From: JAZGGS01 sp963714405
GTDB lineage: Bacteria; Bacteroidota; Ignavibacteria; Ignavibacteriales; Ignavibacteriaceae
Direction of reading: 5' to 3'
NCBI GenBank assembly: GCA_963714405.1
Contig: CAVQOH010000006.1
Coordinates: 372,001 to 436,000, forward strand
Length of the DNA: 64,000 nt
Shown here: in pieces, positions 8,594 through 16,866 of the stretch
Numbering within the stretch: the first letter of the stretch is position 1
How the letters are laid out: each line of letters begins with the position of its first letter
Translations under genes and position numbers: made by a program
Notes under the pieces: generated by a model
What the model saw: only the letters and a program-made list of their open reading frames with translations
Told to the model about the DNA's origin: nothing
The model's database searches: none

Positions 8594-10519
8594 GTGAAAA
8601 ATTTAGTGTATGGTAATCTAAAAAAGTTTTCCTTGTTTCTATTTATTGTATTCATACAATTAACGAATTCCTATGCTCAGAGTTCAATAGATACACTTGA
8701 ATATAAATACACATTTAATCCTCTAAACAGTATATTCACCAATTTTGATAAGCAATTAAACACTTATTTTTTAAATGGTGGTTTTGATGTATCCGCTTCA
8801 GCGTCTCGATTCAGATTTAATGTTATTGAAAACTTTCGCTCAACAATTGTAAAAGCGGGAAGCAAAAGCATTAGAGATGAACAATATTTGGTTTTTAGAG
8901 GTAATTATACATTTAGCAACGGTATAAAAAGCGGACTGCTTGTTAAAAGTAACCTTTTATCTGATGACAGGCAGTTAGCCATAAACCAGACTTCAATTAA
9001 CCGGGCAACATTATTTACAGAATTTGAATTATTTGAAGAACTATTTATTACACCATATGGTGGTATTTCAATTAATAAACAGGTTGCAACAACCGACCGC
9101 GGTGCGCTTTATGGTTTTGAGAGTTTAATGAATGACCTGGATTTCGAAGATTTTATTTTGAGCAGTGAAATCAAAATTGAAAATGAAGATATCTCCCCAA
9201 GAAAAAATCTACTCCGCTATGTAAATTTTGAAGTTAAGAATCCATTCAATCCGTCTGTTTATAATATTTTCAATACAAAATTTACACAAAACAGAAAGGA
9301 TTTTTATTTCCCGGCGGATTCAATTACTTCCAGCAACTTTAATATTGTTAATAATATTGAAGGAAGAACTGAATCAATATATTTATTCCAGGATCGTCTT
9401 GTTGATAATAATTTCCTGGAGATTTTTAAACTTGAGCTTGCCGGAAGAGTAAATTGGAGGACGATTGATAGAGAAACCCGTTACAGATCTATTGAAAATC
9501 AATCTCAGAAAATTTTTGATACAAGAATTGAAGAATTAGGCATTGGTGCCGAATCTTCTCTTAATTATAGAACGAAAATAATTGATGGAACGTTTAGGTT
9601 AAGTTATTTTGAGAAGGATGAAAAACATATTACTAAACGATTTGATGGTGTAGATGAAAGTTTTTTTGAGCAACGGCAGGAATTGGACGGTAGAAAAAAT
9701 AATAACTCCGGCAGGGCAGCAATTTCGCTGCAAGGAAAATATAATATTAGTGAAACTGATCAGCTTTCAGTAAGTGTTTATCACAGCAAATTAAAATATG
9801 ATACTCCCAGCATCAATAATGATGATGACAGGGATGAACTTCTTACAATTGCACGTATACGGTATTCAAAATCCTTATCTCCTTTTTTCCAGGTGTTTGC
9901 AAATATTGAAGGAACACAGAGCCATATTGTTTACATTTTTGCAAGTAGAAGTGCAAACAACAATATAAACCGCGTACTTCGGTTTTCAACCGGTGGTTAT
10001 TACCATGGTGCAAGATTTTCTTCACTAAATAATTTTGAAGTATCAGCAAACTATACCGTTTATGATTTTGAGGATGTGGCATCAAACTTGAGAAGTATTT
10101 CCTTCAGGCAATTCACTGCTACAGATTCTACCAGATGGTATATAAGTAAAAAGTTTGCACTGATAATTAATGGATACTTTAAAATAACTGACCAGGGAGA
10201 CCTGAATTGGGATGAATTTGCAGAAAGACCTACAAGATACCTGGAAGAAATTTTTGCCACACCAAAAATTGGATACGTTTTAGACAATGCAATGTTTGCT
10301 ATGGGTGTTCGTTATTTTTCACTTAATACATTTAACTATGATCTAAAAAAGAGAATCCCTGACACAAAATTTTTAACTGTTGGACCTTTAGTGGAAATAT
10401 TAATCGGTTCACCTTCACTTTTTTTTAAATTGAACGGCTGGTACGAATTCATTTCTACGAATGATATCCCGGATAAGGAAAGAGCCAATCTTATAGTTGA
10501 AATGAAATGGAAATTCTGA
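8594..10519 (+). CDS. Uncharacterised outer-membrane-like protein
   Basis: I do not recognise this family. A signal peptide (L-K-K-F-S-L-F-L-F-I-V-F, cleavage near S-Y-A-Q) is followed by about 600 residues of alternating polar/aromatic strands. Examples are N-G-G-F-D-V-S-A-S and F-R-G-N-Y-T-F-S-N-G. The protein ends in a terminal phenylalanine (M-K-W-K-F), as outer-membrane beta-barrels do. The frame is open from a GTG at 8495, but that would place 30 or more non-signal residues in front. GTG at 8594 or 8606 gives a normal signal peptide; the start is uncertain. The anti-sigma ATPase gene follows 27 bases downstream. Confidence 0.6.
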   Translation: MKNLVYGNLKKFSLFLFIVFIQLTNSYAQSSIDTLEYKYTFNPLNSIFTNFDKQLNTYFLNGGFDVSASASRFRFNVIENFRSTIVKAGSKSIRDEQYLVFRGNYTFSNGIKSGLLVKSNLLSDDRQLAINQTSINRATLFTEFELFEELFITPYGGISINKQVATTDRGALYGFESLMNDLDFEDFILSSEIKIENEDISPRKNLLRYVNFEVKNPFNPSVYNIFNTKFTQNRKDFYFPADSITSSNFNIVNNIEGRTESIYLFQDRLVDNNFLEIFKLELAGRVNWRTIDRETRYRSIENQSQKIFDTRIEELGIGAESSLNYRTKIIDGTFRLSYFEKDEKHITKRFDGVDESFFEQRQELDGRKNNNSGRAAISLQGKYNISETDQLSVSVYHSKLKYDTPSINNDDDRDELLTIARIRYSKSLSPFFQVFANIEGTQSHIVYIFASRSANNNINRVLRFSTGGYYHGARFSSLNNFEVSANYTVYDFEDVASNLRSISFRQFTATDSTRWYISKKFALIINGYFKITDQGDLNWDEFAERPTRYLEEIFATPKIGYVLDNAMFAMGVRYFSLNTFNYDLKKRIPDTKFLTVGPLVEILIGSPSLFFKLNGWYEFISTNDIPDKERANLIVEMKWKF

Positions 10520-10546
10520 ATTGAAAATAATTTATTTTTTGTTATT

Positions 10547-10981
10547 TTGTTCAATAAAAAAATATTGATATTGCCGAAAAAAAATTACCATCTTGAAATT
10601 GAGAGTGATCCAAACAATTTAATTACAGTTGAGGAATTTGTTAATTATTTTGCCAAAGATTTGGGATTGGATAATGACCGCCTCTCTGCACTTTTACTGG
10701 CTGTAACCGAAGCTACCACAAATGCAATCATACATGCAAATAAATGTGATATTAATAAACTTGTTACAGTAGATGTAGAAGTTGATAAATCAAAAATTAT
10801 TATTAAAATAAAAGATGAAGGTGAAGGATTTGATCCATCAAAAATCCCTGACCCTACGCAGCCTGAAAATTTGCTAAAGGATTCTGGAAGGGGACTTTAT
10901 CTTATGCGCATTTACATGGACGAACTTAATTACAACATTACCCCCAGCGGAACTGAAACCATATTAACTTTAAAAAGATAG
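10547..10981 (+). CDS. RsbW-like anti-sigma ATP-binding protein (HATPase_c_2)
   Basis: This is a 144-residue serine kinase/anti-sigma-type protein of the GHKL ATPase fold. The N-box is E-A-T-T-N-A-I-I-H-A-N, the G1 box D-E-G-E-G-F-D-P and the G2 box G-R-G-L-Y-L-M. Family members bind a sigma factor or phosphorylate a STAS antagonist in partner-switching pathways. No sigma factor or STAS gene is adjacent here. Possible partners in the window are the STAS proteins at 47.5 and 58.1 kb. No ATG is available at the start; TTG at 10547 is used, with further TTG codons at 10565 and 10571 as alternatives. The preceding gene ends 27 bases upstream, so they may be co-transcribed. Confidence 0.8.
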   Translation: MFNKKILILPKKNYHLEIESDPNNLITVEEFVNYFAKDLGLDNDRLSALLLAVTEATTNAIIHANKCDINKLVTVDVEVDKSKIIIKIKDEGEGFDPSKIPDPTQPENLLKDSGRGLYLMRIYMDELNYNITPSGTETILTLKR

Positions 10982-11057
10982 ACCCTACCCAATTAGACCT
11001 AAATATTTAAGAAAATTTTAATTTTAATCCTGAGTTTAGTTACTCTTAATTTATATT

Positions 11058-11086
11058 TTGATTATTTTAACAGTTGTCACTATAAA
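11058..11086 (+). promoter_or_regulatory. Sigma-70-like promoter for mdh
   Basis: TTGATT (11058-11063) and TATAAA (11081-11086) are separated by 17 bases. This places a transcription start near 11093, shortly before a GAGGGAG ribosome-binding site and the mdh ATG at 11111. It is assigned by consensus only. Confidence 0.45.
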
Positions 11087-11110
11087 ATAATAATCCAGAG
11101 GGAGTTTAAA

Positions 11111-12076
11111 ATGGCTAGAAAAAAAATCTCGCTTATAGGCGGCGGTCAGATTGGTGGAGTTTTAGCACAACTAATTGCACATAGGCAACTTGGAGATGTG
11201 GTATTGTTTGATATCGTTGAAGATATGCCACAAGGTAAGACACTTGATATTGCAGAAGCAGCCCGGATAGATGGATTTGATGGCAAAGTTACGGGAACAA
11301 ATGATTACAAAGATATTGCAGGATCTGATATTGTAATTGTTACAGCTGGCTTGCCACGCAAACCTGGAATGAGCAGAGATGATCTGCTTACAACTAATGC
11401 AAAAATAATGAAATCAGTTGCAGAAGCTATTAAAAAGAATGCACCAAATGCAATTTGTATTATCATATCTAACCCGCTCGATGCAATGGTTACACTGTTT
11501 AAAAAAGTTACCGGATTTCCTACTAACAGGGTTTTCGGTCAGGCAGGTATACTTGATTCATCAAGATTTTCAACTTTCATCGCCTGGGAACTAGGAGTTT
11601 CTGTAAAAGATGTTAACGCAATGGTACTTGGTGGTCATGGTGATACAATGGTACCTATTATAAGGCATTCAAATGTTAATGGAATACCTGCGATGGAGTT
11701 GTTGGAAAGAAAATATGGGGATGCGGGTAAAGCTAAAGAAGTGATGGATGCCATGGTTACCAGGACAAAAAAAGCAGGCGGAGAAGTGGTTGCACTGTTA
11801 AAAACAGGTTCTGCATTTTATTCCCCCGCATCCGCAGCAATATCTATGGTGGAAGCAGTTATTTATGATGAAAAAAGAGTACTTCCTGTTTGTGCTTTCC
11901 TTAATGGGGAGTTTGGCGTTGATGGATATTATGTGGGAGTTCCTGCAATTTTAGGAGCTTCAGGAGTTGAAAAAGTTATTGAGTTTTCTTTAGACGAAAC
12001 AGAACAGGCAGCTTTGGATAATTCAATAAATGCAGTTAAAACTCTTGTTGCAGATATGGAAAGACTGGGATTTTGA
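11111..12076 (+). CDS. mdh: Malate dehydrogenase, LDH-like type
   Basis: This enzyme interconverts malate and oxaloacetate with NAD in the TCA cycle (oxidative or reductive). It has 321 residues. The Rossmann glycine motif is at about 10-16, and Asp34 favours NAD. Substrate-binding arginines Arg83 and Arg89 lie in the mobile loop L-P-R-K-P-G-M-S-R, with Asn121 in S-N-P-L-D-A and Arg152 in I-L-D-S-S-R-F. The catalytic His176 is in G-G-H-G-D-T-M. The arginine at the loop position that selects malate over lactate supports malate dehydrogenase. A clear promoter and terminator make it a single-gene unit. Confidence 0.96.
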   Translation: MARKKISLIGGGQIGGVLAQLIAHRQLGDVVLFDIVEDMPQGKTLDIAEAARIDGFDGKVTGTNDYKDIAGSDIVIVTAGLPRKPGMSRDDLLTTNAKIMKSVAEAIKKNAPNAICIIISNPLDAMVTLFKKVTGFPTNRVFGQAGILDSSRFSTFIAWELGVSVKDVNAMVLGGHGDTMVPIIRHSNVNGIPAMELLERKYGDAGKAKEVMDAMVTRTKKAGGEVVALLKTGSAFYSPASAAISMVEAVIYDEKRVLPVCAFLNGEFGVDGYYVGVPAILGASGVEKVIEFSLDETEQAALDNSINAVKTLVADMERLGF

Positions 12077-12104
12077 TATTTACATATTTAAATTGGTGAA
12101 AAAT

Positions 12105-12133
12105 AAAAAACCCTCCATTCAGGAGGGTTTTTT
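12105..12133. terminator. Bidirectional terminator between mdh and rpmA
   Basis: The stem AAAAAACCCTCC / GGAGGGTTTTTT has a five-base loop and an A-tract on one side and a T-tract on the other. It can therefore terminate both the plus-strand mdh transcript and the convergent minus-strand rplU-rpmA transcript. Confidence 0.9.
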
Positions 12134-12152
12134 ACAAAACTATTTAACAATT

Positions 12153-12407
12153 CTAATTAGAGTAAACACTTACAAATCGTCTATGTCCTCTTTTAACTTC
12201 AAACTTAACTACACCGTCTGCAACAGCAAATAAGGTATCATCTCCTCCTTTTTTAACATTTGTACCTGGATGAAATTTTGTACCACGCTGTCTTACAAGA
12301 ATATTACCTGCAACAACTTTTTCTCCGCCAAATCTTTTAACACCAAGATACTGCGGATTACTATCTCTACCGTTCCTTGATGAACCTTGTCCTTTTTTAT
12401 GAGCCAT
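12153..12407 (-). CDS. rpmA: 50S ribosomal protein L27
   Basis: This is an 84-residue ribosomal protein near the peptidyl transferase centre. The N-terminus M-A-H-K-K-G-Q-G-S-S-R-N-G-R-D-S is the standard L27 signature, followed by G-N-I-L-V-R-Q-R-G-T and F-H-P-G. It starts directly with the mature A-H-K-K-G form and has no Firmicutes-type cleavable extension. It follows rplU by 11 bases in the usual L21-L27 operon and ends at the shared terminator. Confidence 0.98.
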   Translation of the reverse strand: MAHKKGQGSSRNGRDSNPQYLGVKRFGGEKVVAGNILVRQRGTKFHPGTNVKKGGDDTLFAVADGVVKFEVKRGHRRFVSVYSN

Positions 12408-12418
12408 AATTTTCCTCT

Positions 12419-12727
12419 TTAAGCAATCTTTGTTATTTCAATTCTGGTTAATTGCTGCCTGTGCCCTTGTTTTTTCTTGTAACCTTTTCTTCTTTTTTTC
12501 TTAAAAACAATCACTTTATCATCTTTAAGATGTTCAAGAACTTTAGCTGTTACTTTAGCACCTTTAACTGAAGGTGTTCCGATTTTTACTTTTTTATTAT
12601 CACCAAGTGCTAAAACTGAATCGAAGGTAACTTCTGAATCAATCTCATCTTTTAAACGAGGCACATAATATTTTGTATTTTCGGTTACTTTAAATTGTTG
12701 TCCTAAAATATCTACAACAGCAAACAT
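12419..12727 (-). CDS. rplU: 50S ribosomal protein L21
   Basis: This is a 102-residue ribosomal protein that binds 23S rRNA. Conserved features are the N-terminal M-F-A-V-V-D-I-L-G-Q-Q-F and the basic C-terminal K-K-K-R-R-K-G-Y-K-K-K-Q-G-H-R-Q segment. It is the first gene of the rplU-rpmA operon. An AGAGGA ribosome-binding site and a good promoter lie upstream. Confidence 0.98.
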   Translation of the reverse strand: MFAVVDILGQQFKVTENTKYYVPRLKDEIDSEVTFDSVLALGDNKKVKIGTPSVKGAKVTAKVLEHLKDDKVIVFKKKRRKGYKKKQGHRQQLTRIEITKIA

Positions 12728-12760
12728 TTAATCCTCTATCTTTCTAAAATTCAAGCTTCA

Positions 12761-12789
12761 AATGTATATAAAATAGTAATTTAAGTCAA
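12761..12789 (-). promoter_or_regulatory. Sigma-70-like promoter for rplU-rpmA
   Basis: Read on the minus strand, TTGACT (12789-12784) and TACATT (12766-12761) are 17 bases apart. This gives a short leader before the rplU start at 12727. It is assigned by consensus only. Confidence 0.5.
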
Positions 12790-12831
12790 TTCAAATCATT
12801 CAATTTTTATTCAAAAAAGCTAATAAATCTT

Positions 12832-13857
12832 TCATTTTTTTAGTTTGAATGAAAATTCACTGCCTTCGTTTACTTTACTTTTCACTGCAATGGTTGAATT
12901 ATGAGCTTCAAGTATATGCTTTGAAATTGCCAGTCCTAATCCTGTACCGCCAACTGAGCGGGAACGCATTTTATTAACCCTGTAAAATCTTTCAAAAATT
13001 CTTCCTAAATCTTCTGAAGGAATGCCAATTCCGGTATCGCTAATCACAATACTGCCATAAAGTTTTTCTTCTTTAACAGATGCCTGCACTTTACCCTTTT
13101 CAGTATATTTTATTGCATTCTGCAATAAGTTAACAACCACTTGTTTCAATTTATCTTCATCTCCATAAAGCTGCAAAGTATCTCTAACAGGAGTGTATAT
13201 AAGTTCGATGTTTTTATTTTCAGCTAAACTAAATTGTTCTGAAACAACATTTTGCATAAACTTATTTATATTAAAATATTTGAAACTCATCTTCATCTCA
13301 CCTGATTCAATCATTGAAATACCAATCAGATCATTTAGTAAATTACTGAGTCCAATAGTGTGCTGGTTTGCTTTTTCTAAAAACTGTTTATTTACCTTTG
13401 GATCATTCATTGCACCATCCAGCAGGGTTTCTACATAACCCTGAATAGCAAAAATTGGTGTGCGTAGTTCATGAGAAACATTTGCCAAAAACTCTGATCT
13501 GACCTGCTGTAGTTTATTAAGTGATTCAATATCATCAGTTGTTTTCCTGTACATTTTTTTTATTTCTCTTTGTAGTGTAACCAGGTTTTTACTCAGTTTA
13601 ATTTCATCTGAATGGCTGTAACGGGATTTTCTAATATTATTAATAATAGCTTTGATTTCATCGAGTTCCTTATCCCTTGTTCTCCCTACAGAAATTAGAA
13701 CAAGAATGCTAATAATTAAAAATAAAATAATTAACGGAATAAATATTTGTGAATCTTTCACCAGCAGGATGATGGCTATGGATGCAAGCATATTAAAAAG
13801 TATAAATTCCTTAAAATATACTTTTGAAGATGAAAGGTATGTTTTAAGATTCTTCAA
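12832..13857 (-). CDS. PhoR-like membrane sensor histidine kinase
   Basis: This is a sensor kinase of a two-component pair. Two hydrophobic helices near the N-terminus are separated only by a few residues (K-D-S-Q-I-F), so there is essentially no periplasmic sensor domain. A linker and a HisKA domain follow, with the phosphorylated His129 in F-L-A-N-V-S-H-E-L-R-T-P. The ATPase domain has N-L-L-Q-N-A-I-K-Y, D-T-G-I-G-I-P and G-G-T-G-L-G-L-A-I. The frame is open to an ATG at 13917, but that would overlap the regulator gene by 74 bases. TTG at 13857 gives a 14-base overlap and is preferred. The genes are ordered regulator then kinase, as in phoB-phoR. Confidence 0.9.
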   Translation of the reverse strand: MKNLKTYLSSSKVYFKEFILFNMLASIAIILLVKDSQIFIPLIILFLIISILVLISVGRTRDKELDEIKAIINNIRKSRYSHSDEIKLSKNLVTLQREIKKMYRKTTDDIESLNKLQQVRSEFLANVSHELRTPIFAIQGYVETLLDGAMNDPKVNKQFLEKANQHTIGLSNLLNDLIGISMIESGEMKMSFKYFNINKFMQNVVSEQFSLAENKNIELIYTPVRDTLQLYGDEDKLKQVVVNLLQNAIKYTEKGKVQASVKEEKLYGSIVISDTGIGIPSEDLGRIFERFYRVNKMRSRSVGGTGLGLAISKHILEAHNSTIAVKSKVNEGSEFSFKLKK

Positions 13858-14539
13858 GGTTCTTAAATTTATAACCAACGCCTTTAAGGGTTTCAATAAG
13901 CGAAGCATTATCACCAAGTTTTTCCCTAATCTTCCTTATATGTACATCTACAGTACGTGGCACAACATAAACATCTTCACCCCAGATTGATTTAAGCAGA
14001 TCTTCTCTTGAAAATACCTTTCCAGGATTCTCAGCAAGAAAATGAAGCAGCTGGAATTCTTTACGTGGTAGGATTTTTGTTTTTCCGTCTACTGTAACAA
14101 TAAATTTTTCAAGATCGATTACAATAGGTCCAATTTTAATTACTTTGCTGTTTCTCTTATTTTTTTCAGCACCATCCACCTTACGAAGATTGCTGATTAC
14201 ACGTGCAATAAGTTTTTTTGGCGAAATTGGTTTTTGTATATAATCACTTGCACCGATTTTCAATCCCTTAATTTCATCAGCTTCACCTGCTTTTGCAGTA
14301 AGAAAGATAATTGGAATATTTTTGTATTCAGGAGCAGCTTTAATTTTTTCGCAGACTTCAAACCCATTCATTCCATCCATCATAATATCAAGTAATATCA
14401 AATCAGGATTTTGTTTTACTTTTTTGAGTGCTTCTATTCCATTATATCCAACTATTACCTCAAAATTTTGCTGTTCAAGGTTATATTTTAGAAACTCAAC
14501 GATATCCGGTTCATCATCAACAAGCAATATCTTTTTCAT
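13844..14539 (-). CDS. OmpR/PhoB-family response regulator
   Basis: This is a 231-residue DNA-binding response regulator. The receiver domain (1-120) has the acidic pair D-D-E near residue 8 and the phosphoacceptor Asp51 in L-I-L-L-D-I-M-M. A conserved Lys sits in D-Y-I-Q-K-P. The C-terminal winged helix (about 135-228) ends with V-D-V-H-I-R-K-I-R-E-K-L-G and G-V-G-Y-K-F, typical of PhoB/OmpR. The partner kinase follows in the same operon. Target genes are not known; a role in phosphate control is only one possibility from family resemblance. Confidence 0.93.
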   Translation of the reverse strand: MKKILLVDDEPDIVEFLKYNLEQQNFEVIVGYNGIEALKKVKQNPDLILLDIMMDGMNGFEVCEKIKAAPEYKNIPIIFLTAKAGEADEIKGLKIGASDYIQKPISPKKLIARVISNLRKVDGAEKNKRNSKVIKIGPIVIDLEKFIVTVDGKTKILPRKEFQLLHFLAENPGKVFSREDLLKSIWGEDVYVVPRTVDVHIRKIREKLGDNASLIETLKGVGYKFKNLEES

Positions 14540-14686
14540 AATAAAAATATACCCAAATTTTTATTCCATCTTTTATCAGTATAGCTAACTATTCCATTAA
14601 AGGAAATCAAGTATATCTAACTAATTTTTAGAGGGTCTGGAATTTGAATCACTTATACAATAAAATAAAATTGAGCCGTTCATACA

Positions 14687-16606
14687 TTAAATTGAGACGT
14701 GTTGCCTTATACTTTTATTTCCGCAAAATACTTTTACTTTTGAAACAATTCCATCTGGATCAATTTCCAAAATTTTGTGAAGCTCTTTTTGGGTTCCATG
14801 CTCTACAAATCCATCAGGAAGGCCAATTCGAAGTATATCATTTTTCAAATTATTGTCGGTAAAATATTCAACGATACCACTGCCAAAACCTCCCGGTAAA
14901 TTATTTTCTTCCAGCGTAACTATTTTACTGTGTTTATTTGCAATCTCATTTAATCGATCAGTATCCAAAGGTTTGGCAAATCTCATATTAATAACTTCGC
15001 AGTTAACTCCTTCTTCTTTTAGTTTAGCTGCGGCTTTCATAGTGTATTCTACCATACTACCAAGAGCAAGTAAGGCAACATCATTTCCATCTGTTAACTT
15101 TTCACTTTTTCCAATTTCAATTTTTTCAAATTCATCTTTTAAAGGAACACCTAAAGCTGATCCTCTTGGATATCTTACAGCAACAGGTCCATCACAATGC
15201 TCAACAGCAGTGTAAACCATGTTTCTTAATTCCGCTTCGTCTTTTGGAGCCATTACAACCATCCCTGGTATCATCCTTAAGTAAGTAAGATCAAGTGTAC
15301 CGTGATGAGTGGGGCCATCTGCTCCAACCAATCCAGCTCTATCTAATACAAAAACAACATGTAATTTCTGCAAAGCAACATCATGAATAATTTGATCTAT
15401 AGCACGCTGCAAAAAAGTAGAATAGATTGCAGCAACAGGAATCAGTCCCTGTGTTGCCATTCCCGCGGCAAACGTAATTCCATGTTCTTCAGCAATGCCA
15501 ACATCAATGTAATTTGATGGATGTTTTTCTTTAAGAAATTCCAATCCTGTTCCATCAGGCATTGCTGCTGTAATTCCAACAACCTTTGGATTATTTTCAA
15601 CTATTTTTACAAGAGCTTCTCCAAAGATTTTTGTATATGATGGAGGTGTTTTATCCTTTTTGATGACCTCTCCGGTTACTTTATCAAATGGAGTTGATGC
15701 ATGTAATCTTTGTGAGTGCTCTTCAGCAGGTTTATAACCTTTTCCTTTTTCAGTTATAGCATGAACAAGTATAGGCCCCTTTAAAGTTTTTACCTGTTCA
15801 AATAATTTAATAAGCTGATGAACATTATGACCGTTTACTGGTCCAAAATACCTGAAACCAAGCGCTTCAAATAACATCCCCGGAGTAATAACCGATTTTA
15901 TACCAGCTTCCAGCCTTGAAGCTATTTTTCTTAGTCTATCACCAAATTGATCTAACTTTCCTGTTAAATCCCAAATCTGCCCTTTAAATTTGTTGTAATC
16001 AGGATGAGAGATCATTTCAGTAAAATAATTTGAGATTGTCCACACATTCGGAGCTATTGACATATTGTTATCATTTAGAACAACAACTAAATCCGATTTA
16101 TAAATTCCGGAATTATTCATTGCCTCATAAGCCATACCGCCGGTCATAGCGCCATCACCCATAATAGCAACTACTTTTCTATCTTCATTGTTAATATCTC
16201 TAGCAACGGCCATTCCAAGTGCGGCAGAAATTGATGTGGAAGCATGACCCGCTCCGAATGAATCATATTCGCTTTCATTTCTCTTAAGAAAACCACTAAT
16301 TCCACCCAACTTTCTTATTCGTCTTAAGGCTTCTTTTCTTCCTGTTAATATTTTGTGAGGATACGCCTGATGACCGGTATCCCAAACTACAAGATCTCTA
16401 GGTGTGTTAAAAACTTTGTGAATTGCAACTGTAAGTTCAACAGTACCGAGTCCTCCGCCAAAGTGTCCGCCAATTTCTGAGATTGTATCAACCATATATT
16501 CACGAATATCTTTGCACAACTGCTTTAATTGTGGCAATTCCATGTCACGAATATTTGATGGATCATCAACTTTTGAGAGAATAGGATATTTTTTTTCATC
16601 GATCAT
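14687..16606 (-). CDS. dxs: 1-deoxy-D-xylulose-5-phosphate synthase
   Basis: This thiamine-diphosphate enzyme joins pyruvate and glyceraldehyde 3-phosphate. It is the first step of the MEP route to isoprenoids, and its product is also used for thiamine and pyridoxal. It has 639 residues, the normal length. His49 in G-G-H-F-G-G-G-L-G, the ThDP/Mg motif starting G-D-G-A-M-T-G-G (Asp151) with Asn180, and G-I-A-E-E-H in the second domain are all present. It is the last gene of an operon with xseA and xseB, a common bacterial arrangement, though ispA is missing here. The gap from xseB is 17 bases. Confidence 0.97.
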   Translation of the reverse strand: MIDEKKYPILSKVDDPSNIRDMELPQLKQLCKDIREYMVDTISEIGGHFGGGLGTVELTVAIHKVFNTPRDLVVWDTGHQAYPHKILTGRKEALRRIRKLGGISGFLKRNESEYDSFGAGHASTSISAALGMAVARDINNEDRKVVAIMGDGAMTGGMAYEAMNNSGIYKSDLVVVLNDNNMSIAPNVWTISNYFTEMISHPDYNKFKGQIWDLTGKLDQFGDRLRKIASRLEAGIKSVITPGMLFEALGFRYFGPVNGHNVHQLIKLFEQVKTLKGPILVHAITEKGKGYKPAEEHSQRLHASTPFDKVTGEVIKKDKTPPSYTKIFGEALVKIVENNPKVVGITAAMPDGTGLEFLKEKHPSNYIDVGIAEEHGITFAAGMATQGLIPVAAIYSTFLQRAIDQIIHDVALQKLHVVFVLDRAGLVGADGPTHHGTLDLTYLRMIPGMVVMAPKDEAELRNMVYTAVEHCDGPVAVRYPRGSALGVPLKDEFEKIEIGKSEKLTDGNDVALLALGSMVEYTMKAAAKLKEEGVNCEVINMRFAKPLDTDRLNEIANKHSKIVTLEENNLPGGFGSGIVEYFTDNNLKNDILRIGLPDGFVEHGTQKELHKILEIDPDGIVSKVKVFCGNKSIRQHVSI

Positions 16607-16623
16607 TAAAAACTCCGGTAATT

Positions 16624-16866
16624 TTAATCTTCATTTAAATCATCATTAAGATTAGATGTTAAATCTGTTAATTCGTTTCTTAATTTTGAGACTTTTAATT
16701 CAGCTTTTTTTAATGTTGTAAGACAATTTTTAGAAAGTTTTATTCCCTCCTCGTAAAGTGAAACCGAGTCTTCCAATCCAATTTCTCCGCTTTCTAAAAT
16801 TTCGCTTATTTCTTCCAGCCTCTTTAGATCATTTTCAAAGTTAAGCTTTTCTTTTTTCTTTGCCAT
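16624..16866 (-). CDS. xseB: Exodeoxyribonuclease VII small subunit
   Basis: This is an 80-residue helical protein that assembles with XseA into exonuclease VII, which degrades single-stranded DNA. The conserved core F-E-N-D-L-K-R-L-E-E-I, L-E-S-G-E-I-G-L-E-D-S-V-S-L-Y-E-E-G is present. It overlaps the end of xseA by 26 bases, which couples their translation and helps fix subunit ratio. Confidence 0.95.
   Translation of the reverse strand: MAKKKEKLNFENDLKRLEEISEILESGEIGLEDSVSLYEEGIKLSKNCLTTLKKAELKVSKLRNELTDLTSNLNDDLNED

Noticed and set aside
12030..12233. Plus-strand frame running from the end of mdh into rpmA
   Set aside because: It crosses the terminator, is antisense to rpmA and resembles no protein.
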